Below are positions 24,880 to 29,373 of a stretch of DNA of 29,373 bases, in pieces. The notes beneath the pieces are model-generated. The model had not been told where the DNA came from. It worked only from the letters and a program-made list of their open reading frames with translations, and made no database searches. The stretch is from the IMG/VR virus record IMGVR_UViG_3300008221_000022, positions 1-29,373 of that record; one strand, written 5' to 3'. The translations under genes and the position numbers were made by a program. The DNA comes from a virus. Position 1 is the first letter of the stretch. Every line of letters starts with the position of its first letter.

Positions 24880-25470
24880 CTATATTTGCTCCCATACGTC
24901 CGAGCTATAGTTGGGCATAAACGCATTAACATTGCCTACCGTTGCAAGCTGTGTAGCGCCTTGCTCTTTGTTGGTTAGTGGCATTTTGTATGTAATAACT
25001 TCATCGATCAATATTTCAAAATCGTACACGCACCCTTGCAAAAAGTAAGTTTGACCATTGTTATGCGCGCCTATGTCTTTTATATAGAAAGTATTAGCTA
25101 CACTAAGCTCAACTTGATGAGTAAGCCCGTCTAATGGGTACGATTCATCCATATCAATACCGTCAACAGTACCGGTTATATCCCCCTTTTGCTTCATGTA
25201 AGCAGGCCTGCCTTGAGTAGCGTCTAGGTATAACCTTGTTCTTACTGTGTCCCCCTCATCATGACCGAAAAGCACTTCTGAAATATATGGAACCTCAGTT
25301 ATTCCAGCCATCTTAAAGCGTATTTTAGCCCCTGCTGGCACCTCTAATATTTCACTAAAGCGCCAATACTGACTAAGCCCATCAAGTCTAGCCACCCACT
25401 TAATAGCAATAGCTATCTTGCTCTTAACAAAGCCCGCCTGCTCTAATGTTGGTGAAATTAAACCGCTCAT
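24880..25470 (-). CDS. Lectin-like minor virion protein
   Basis: A 196-aa beta-rich protein. The central segment (WRFSEILEVPAGAKIRFKMA, then VRTRLYLDATQGRPAYM) and the C-terminal segment (QGCVYDFEILIDEVITYKMP, then TNKEQGATQLATVGNVNAFM) resemble the jelly-roll modules that appear in carbohydrate-binding ends of phage fibres. The similarity is of pattern only. Its place between the portal and the capsid cassette is unusual for a fibre part, so it could instead decorate the head. It lies two bases after the portal stop. Confidence 0.65.
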   Translation of the reverse strand: MSGLISPTLEQAGFVKSKIAIAIKWVARLDGLSQYWRFSEILEVPAGAKIRFKMAGITEVPYISEVLFGHDEGDTVRTRLYLDATQGRPAYMKQKGDITGTVDGIDMDESYPLDGLTHQVELSVANTFYIKDIGAHNNGQTYFLQGCVYDFEILIDEVITYKMPLTNKEQGATQLATVGNVNAFMPNYSSDVWEQI

Positions 25471-25472
25471 AA

Positions 25473-27569
25473 TTACACCTGTATCGCGTCTAGTTGCTGT
25501 TGAATGTTGGCTTGTACGTTTGATTTCATTGCCGCTATTTCGGCATTGCTTCTGCGTACTTCACTTAAAATCTTTTCAGTTTCAGCTATCAACTTGTCGT
25601 CTTTAACTTCTTCTGTTTCAGTTTTCTTCTGTAATTCAATAATTTTTACTCTTAGCTGTTCGCGCTCAAGAGTTAGCTTTTCAAGATTGCCTTGAATTTC
25701 TTGCATTTGTAGCTGTTCCATTGCCTGTGCTTTTTCAGCTTGGGCTTTTGCTTGTGCAAGTTCTTCTTCGCTCATATCCTCTTGCGGCTTAGGAATATTT
25801 AACGCTTGGCGTAGAGTAGCTAAAAATTCCTCTTTATTCGGTAGGTCCATTAGTTCAACGAACATAGGCATTGTCGCTGCTTGTGCTTCTGGCGGTATTT
25901 GTGCCATTACATTGCTTAATAGCGTTGCTTGTTGTTGGCGATACGTTGGCGTAGCTTTAACCGGTGCTAATGCTAAGTGGCCTTTCCATCGTGCAACATC
26001 GTTATTGCGCTTGCCTTCTTCGTTAGGCTGGTTAAGTACAATTTGCTTGCGTTTGGCCTTGTCATCACGGTTAACGGTTACCGCCACATTGTTTTGTGGC
26101 TTTAAATCTTCAATTTGGTAAGCAAGTAGTACATCGCCCACTCTGTTACGTGAAAAATGAAAGTTATCGTTTACTTCAGCAAGTGTTGTTGTGCCTTGCT
26201 CAACCAAGTTAGAAATAGCAACACCACTTGTCGCATTACTGTCTTGGCCTAACATCGAGTTATAAACGCCGGCTGTATCTTGGATTAACTTCATATCGTT
26301 TTGCATGAGGTTAAATTGCTGCGCTGCTATGCCTACATCATTTTGAATGCTTAACGCGTCAGAGGCTTTTAGCTTATTTTTACGCTCAGGGTTTAATGGT
26401 ATGTAACCGTCCGGCTTTTCTACTTCTTCTTTTAGTCTGTCATTACTTAATTGTGTCGCATCTTCATCAGCAACAATTCTGCGAGCTTGCAGTAAGTAGT
26501 TAAGACGTATAACGCGCGCATTAATACCGTCTTGCGCTGGCACCATGCGACTAATAAGGCCGTAAGGTTCGCCGCTTGCATCTTTTTGGTAGCCAATGAA
26601 AGGCACTAAGTTATACATGCCGCCCGGCGCTTCACTAGGTCTGTCGATAATGCGATGAGGACCAACAAACCACGCTTCACGAACGTTAGGGAAAGAGGCG
26701 TATTCTAGTTGTACCTTGCCGCTTTGCACTGCTGCTTGGTGTATCTGATTTGTTTTATCGTATTCAATAATGCGCCCGTCACTCATTTTAATAACGTGTG
26801 CACGCTTCCATACTTTGTAGTAGATAACCTGCAGTAATACGCGGTTACGAGTTTGGTCTAGCCACTCGCTTTGCCCGCGTGTCCAACTTTGACTGTCGTG
26901 CCATGCTGAATGTAACGCGTGTTCTTCTACATGCTCTTTATCAACTGTGTTGTAAAAATCTTCCCACAAATTAACTGAGTTTTTTAAAATCTCTTTGTGA
27001 TCAGGGAAAGTTGCAAGTGCTTCGTCCAGATCCATCCATTTTTTACGCAGCATCCAACGTGCATCGCTGCGATCTGCCTCTTGTGCGTTCCAATCCCACC
27101 ACACTTCGCGGCGGTGAATAAACTTAACACGATAAGGTGCGGCAAAAGGAATAGGGTTTTTTGTGACTTCCACCCAGCCAATGCCGGCTTTTAATTGACT
27201 AGCATACGCATCTGAACAAGCACGATCAGCATGAGATAAACGCCAAGCGTCATTAAACTTCTCATTTAGGCCTTTTGCTAGTTCTTCGCCGTTTTCATCA
27301 TCGGCCACAATCATTAAATCAGAGCGTGAGCGAGCTTCTAAACCAAGTACGCCATCAATAGTAGGCCCAATCATGTTGTGCACTATTTCTGGCTGGCCGC
27401 GATCCTGCAACACCTTTCTAACAGCTTCACTTAATTGGTCGCCATCATAGTAAGCACATGCTTTAGTTGCTGGTGTGCGCCAATCCGGTTGACTATCTAT
27501 ATCGCCTAGTAGTGTTAACAGCTTATCTAGCGTAAAGCCGTCTTTATTTGATTTTACGTGATCAGCCAT
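25473..27569 (-). CDS. Portal protein, P22-like
   Basis: A 698-aa portal protein, the length expected for the P22-type family. The N-terminus has YYDGDQLSEAVRKVLQDRGQ followed by EIVHNMIGPTIDGVLGLEAR, a signature of this family. The wing region includes FIHRREVWWDWNAQEADRSD. The middle carries VPFIGYQKDASGEPYGLISR, and the later helical stem has AGVYNSMLGQDSNATSGVAI. The last 90 residues are a long Gln/Glu/Lys-rich coiled coil that would form the barrel or internal helices. Twelve copies form the ring through which the terminase loads DNA. It starts three bases after the terminase stop, giving the usual terminase-portal pair. Confidence 0.92.
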   Translation of the reverse strand: MADHVKSNKDGFTLDKLLTLLGDIDSQPDWRTPATKACAYYDGDQLSEAVRKVLQDRGQPEIVHNMIGPTIDGVLGLEARSRSDLMIVADDENGEELAKGLNEKFNDAWRLSHADRACSDAYASQLKAGIGWVEVTKNPIPFAAPYRVKFIHRREVWWDWNAQEADRSDARWMLRKKWMDLDEALATFPDHKEILKNSVNLWEDFYNTVDKEHVEEHALHSAWHDSQSWTRGQSEWLDQTRNRVLLQVIYYKVWKRAHVIKMSDGRIIEYDKTNQIHQAAVQSGKVQLEYASFPNVREAWFVGPHRIIDRPSEAPGGMYNLVPFIGYQKDASGEPYGLISRMVPAQDGINARVIRLNYLLQARRIVADEDATQLSNDRLKEEVEKPDGYIPLNPERKNKLKASDALSIQNDVGIAAQQFNLMQNDMKLIQDTAGVYNSMLGQDSNATSGVAISNLVEQGTTTLAEVNDNFHFSRNRVGDVLLAYQIEDLKPQNNVAVTVNRDDKAKRKQIVLNQPNEEGKRNNDVARWKGHLALAPVKATPTYRQQQATLLSNVMAQIPPEAQAATMPMFVELMDLPNKEEFLATLRQALNIPKPQEDMSEEELAQAKAQAEKAQAMEQLQMQEIQGNLEKLTLEREQLRVKIIELQKKTETEEVKDDKLIAETEKILSEVRRSNAEIAAMKSNVQANIQQQLDAIQV

Positions 27570-27572
27570 TTG

Positions 27573-29306
27573 TTATCTTGCCATCCAATGATTAGGGTTA
27601 TGTGGTGCAGGTGTGTCGTCTTTAATTAGTCGCTTAGGCATTCTTACTCGCATTTCTTGTGCAATTGCATAGCTCATTACTTGGTCGTCAAAGCCGCCTT
27701 GTTGCGCGCCCATTCGACCTTTTTTGTCGTAAACAAACGTATTAAGCTCGTTAACTGTACCGCGCCAAACAATGCCGTCTTTATCGTGAGTAAGCAGTTC
27801 ATCAAGCCCACTCGTTAAAATTGGCTTTGACTGTGCGCTTGTATGCCAGCCAACCTTGCGTGTTTCTTCGTCCGTATCTTCACGATCAATGTGTTCTTCC
27901 GTGTAAATCCGGCTAGTTGGGTAAATCTCAACAAGCTCTTGAAGTGTTGCATGACCGTGATTGTTTCGCTCAACGCCGATATAGGCCTTGTTATACATAA
28001 GTCCGATATGCTTGTTTATATGTGCAAACCGCTTAGGGTCTATATGACCGAACCAATGTGCTACCTGTCGCCCGTCCGATCTGGCAACAACGTCTAATGA
28101 GCTTCTGTCTCCGTGTTCCAATCCTTCGGCAACATCGGCACCGATTGCATAATCTTCGTTTTCGTCTGGTAATTCCCACACAAGAAAGAAACCAAGTGTT
28201 GATTGAGCCAGCTTATCGCCACCTTTAGCGCTTAAATCAACTTTGCCGTTCATTTTTTTGCGCTTGCCGGTGTATGGCTCAAGATCATAAACAAGTAACG
28301 GCTTAACGCATCGCCCTTCGGCACGCATTAAATCATCACTATCAAACACTTTACGGCCTGACGTTAAGAATGCTTCCATCGGTGTAGATGGATATTCCTG
28401 CTTCATCTTGCCTTTTTGGTTGCGTTCCTTGCCTATGTACCAGCTAATTTGCTCGTCTGTGAGTATTGCGCCGTTAGCTTTCTCAACCGCTTTAAAGTAT
28501 TTAGCTTTTTCCTTTGATAGCTTTAAGCCACCCGGCGGTACTGCTGCTACATACTTGGGATCATCAAACCAAGGATAAAAATGAAATTTAAAGTCTTGCG
28601 GACCAAGCATTAAGCCTGACGCTAAAAGCTCCATCGCATCGACTGACATATCAAAGAAGTTACCGCTTGCGCCTTCTGCTGTTGACTCTATAAAAATATA
28701 AGAGCCTTCATGTACCGCATTCAGTGAGCCCGACTGAACCTCGTCTGCTCGTAATGGGTAGTTAGCGCATATTTTGCCGTATTCAGATACGTGTAAAACC
28801 TGCAGTGTTCCCGAACGAAAAGAAACCGCAACTCGAATCCATGAGTCATTATTAAACTTAATGCCGGTGCCAGTTTTACTTTTAACTGAGCGCTTACCTG
28901 TTTTTAACCAACTTGGTAGTCGCTCGTAGGGATACAATATCTTTGATGAGAATATTGCCCCCGCTTCGTCCTTGCCCTGGGCGATTACCCCGCACTGCCT
29001 GTTGTCGTTAAACATGGCATGATCCAGGATAAAAACTTGTATTGCTGTACTAAACCCCAATTGACGCGCTTTTAAGATGATGTTTAAAAACCACATCGTC
29101 ATAAACAACACGGTTTGCGCTATACGACAACGAAATAAAACTTCACGGCCTTTCTCGTCCGCAATGATGTATAAGTTGTTTATTCGCCACCACCAACAAT
29201 CAAGGTATGGCTCGCAGCGCTCTAATAACTCAACTTCGCCTAATTCAAAGCGCTCTTCCGGTGTTAACCAAGTGCTTTTAGGGTATTTAGCTAGTTTGGG
29301 CTGCAT
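27573..29306 (-). CDS. Terminase large subunit
   Basis: A 577-aa packaging ATPase and nuclease. The ATPase shows a variant Walker A, KARQLGFST (79-87); Walker B LHVSE (171-175); and the coupling motif ESTAEG (207-212). The nuclease has the expected acidic residues in IGADVAEG (D391), VERNNHG (E446) and FDDQVM (D540/D541). The conserved motif order and about 580 residues are usual for the family. It hydrolyses ATP to pump DNA into the head via the portal and cuts the concatemer. The start overlaps the preceding stop by one base (TAATG). The small subunit would be the partner that recognises the packaging site. Confidence 0.94.
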   Translation of the reverse strand: MQPKLAKYPKSTWLTPEERFELGEVELLERCEPYLDCWWWRINNLYIIADEKGREVLFRCRIAQTVLFMTMWFLNIILKARQLGFSTAIQVFILDHAMFNDNRQCGVIAQGKDEAGAIFSSKILYPYERLPSWLKTGKRSVKSKTGTGIKFNNDSWIRVAVSFRSGTLQVLHVSEYGKICANYPLRADEVQSGSLNAVHEGSYIFIESTAEGASGNFFDMSVDAMELLASGLMLGPQDFKFHFYPWFDDPKYVAAVPPGGLKLSKEKAKYFKAVEKANGAILTDEQISWYIGKERNQKGKMKQEYPSTPMEAFLTSGRKVFDSDDLMRAEGRCVKPLLVYDLEPYTGKRKKMNGKVDLSAKGGDKLAQSTLGFFLVWELPDENEDYAIGADVAEGLEHGDRSSLDVVARSDGRQVAHWFGHIDPKRFAHINKHIGLMYNKAYIGVERNNHGHATLQELVEIYPTSRIYTEEHIDREDTDEETRKVGWHTSAQSKPILTSGLDELLTHDKDGIVWRGTVNELNTFVYDKKGRMGAQQGGFDDQVMSYAIAQEMRVRMPKRLIKDDTPAPHNPNHWMAR

Positions 29307-29373
29307 TACTGACTAACTACGGTATCTAAACCGCCTGTGCGCTTATCAATGAAATCATCGAGCTTGCTAGTGC
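29306..29373 (-). CDS. C-terminus of probable terminase small subunit (5' end outside window)
   Basis: The last 21 codons of a gene, ending TSKLDDFIDKRTGGLDTVVS plus Gln and then TAA, which overlaps the large terminase ATG by one base. Its position just before the large subunit suggests a small terminase. Only the tail is visible, so the family cannot be confirmed. Confidence 0.55.
   Translation of the reverse strand, partial: TSKLDDFIDKRTGGLDTVVSQ

Noticed and set aside
1-29373. CRISPR array, tRNA gene, insertion sequence or attachment site
   Set aside because: No regularly spaced direct repeats, tRNA-like cloverleaf, transposase or terminal inverted repeats were found; nearly all bases are coding.

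Overview
The window is almost entirely the virion (packaging, capsid, tail and ejection) module of a tailed double-stranded DNA phage or prophage. Every supported gene lies on the minus strand, so transcription runs from the right edge to the left edge. Genes are packed with 1-14 nt overlaps or gaps of a few bases, start sites mostly carry AGG/GGGG Shine-Dalgarno sequences, and no stretch longer than 100 bases is empty. The combination of a large terminase, a P22-type portal, an N4 gp56-type major capsid protein and small connector proteins, with no tape-measure, sheath, tube or baseplate gene, points to a short-tailed (podovirus-like) phage. Composition and gene content suggest a moderately AT-rich, probably marine gammaproteobacterial host, but nothing here fixes the host. 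No integrase, attachment site, lysis cassette, replication gene or tRNA is present.

Layout from right to left. (1) Packaging: the C-terminus of a probable small terminase (29306-29373), the large terminase (27573-29306) and the portal (25473-27569). (2) A minor-protein cluster: a lectin-like 196-aa protein, two about 100-aa proteins and a protein with a C-terminal RyR domain (23569-24294), closed by a strong terminator (23508-23538). (3) The capsid cassette: scaffold-like protein (22408-23421), major capsid protein (21184-22398), a small probable decoration protein (20746-21126) and a second strong terminator (20696-20720). (4) Connector and tail: a HeH/LEM-like acidic protein, two connector/adaptor proteins, a receptor-binding fibre (17215-19008), a DUF4376-type protein, a YiiX/NlpC-P60-like papain-fold enzyme, a 536-aa tail structural protein and a 1337-aa repeat-rich tail protein with an FN3 domain. 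(5) Ejection module: a GNAT-like protein whose coding sequence contains a terminator-like hairpin, two related helical proteins, a 16-codon micro-ORF between them, a glycine-zipper protein, a Gln-rich coiled-coil protein, and a giant protein that runs off the left edge after 2438 codons.

The giant protein is the most interesting item. It combines a ParB-like domain (D746-G-H-H), an N6-adenine methyltransferase domain (motif I around residues 1768-1776, NPPF at 1829-1832) and a zincin-like HExxxH motif (2015-2020), joined by long charged linkers. This is the architecture of phage polyvalent proteins, which are thought to be packaged and delivered with the genome to counter host defence. Its place at the end of the virion operon, after glycine-rich membrane-active-looking proteins, fits an ejected protein. 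The two terminators bracketing the capsid cassette, and the one inside the GNAT-like gene, suggest that expression is divided into capsid, tail and ejection blocks although the whole region reads in one direction.
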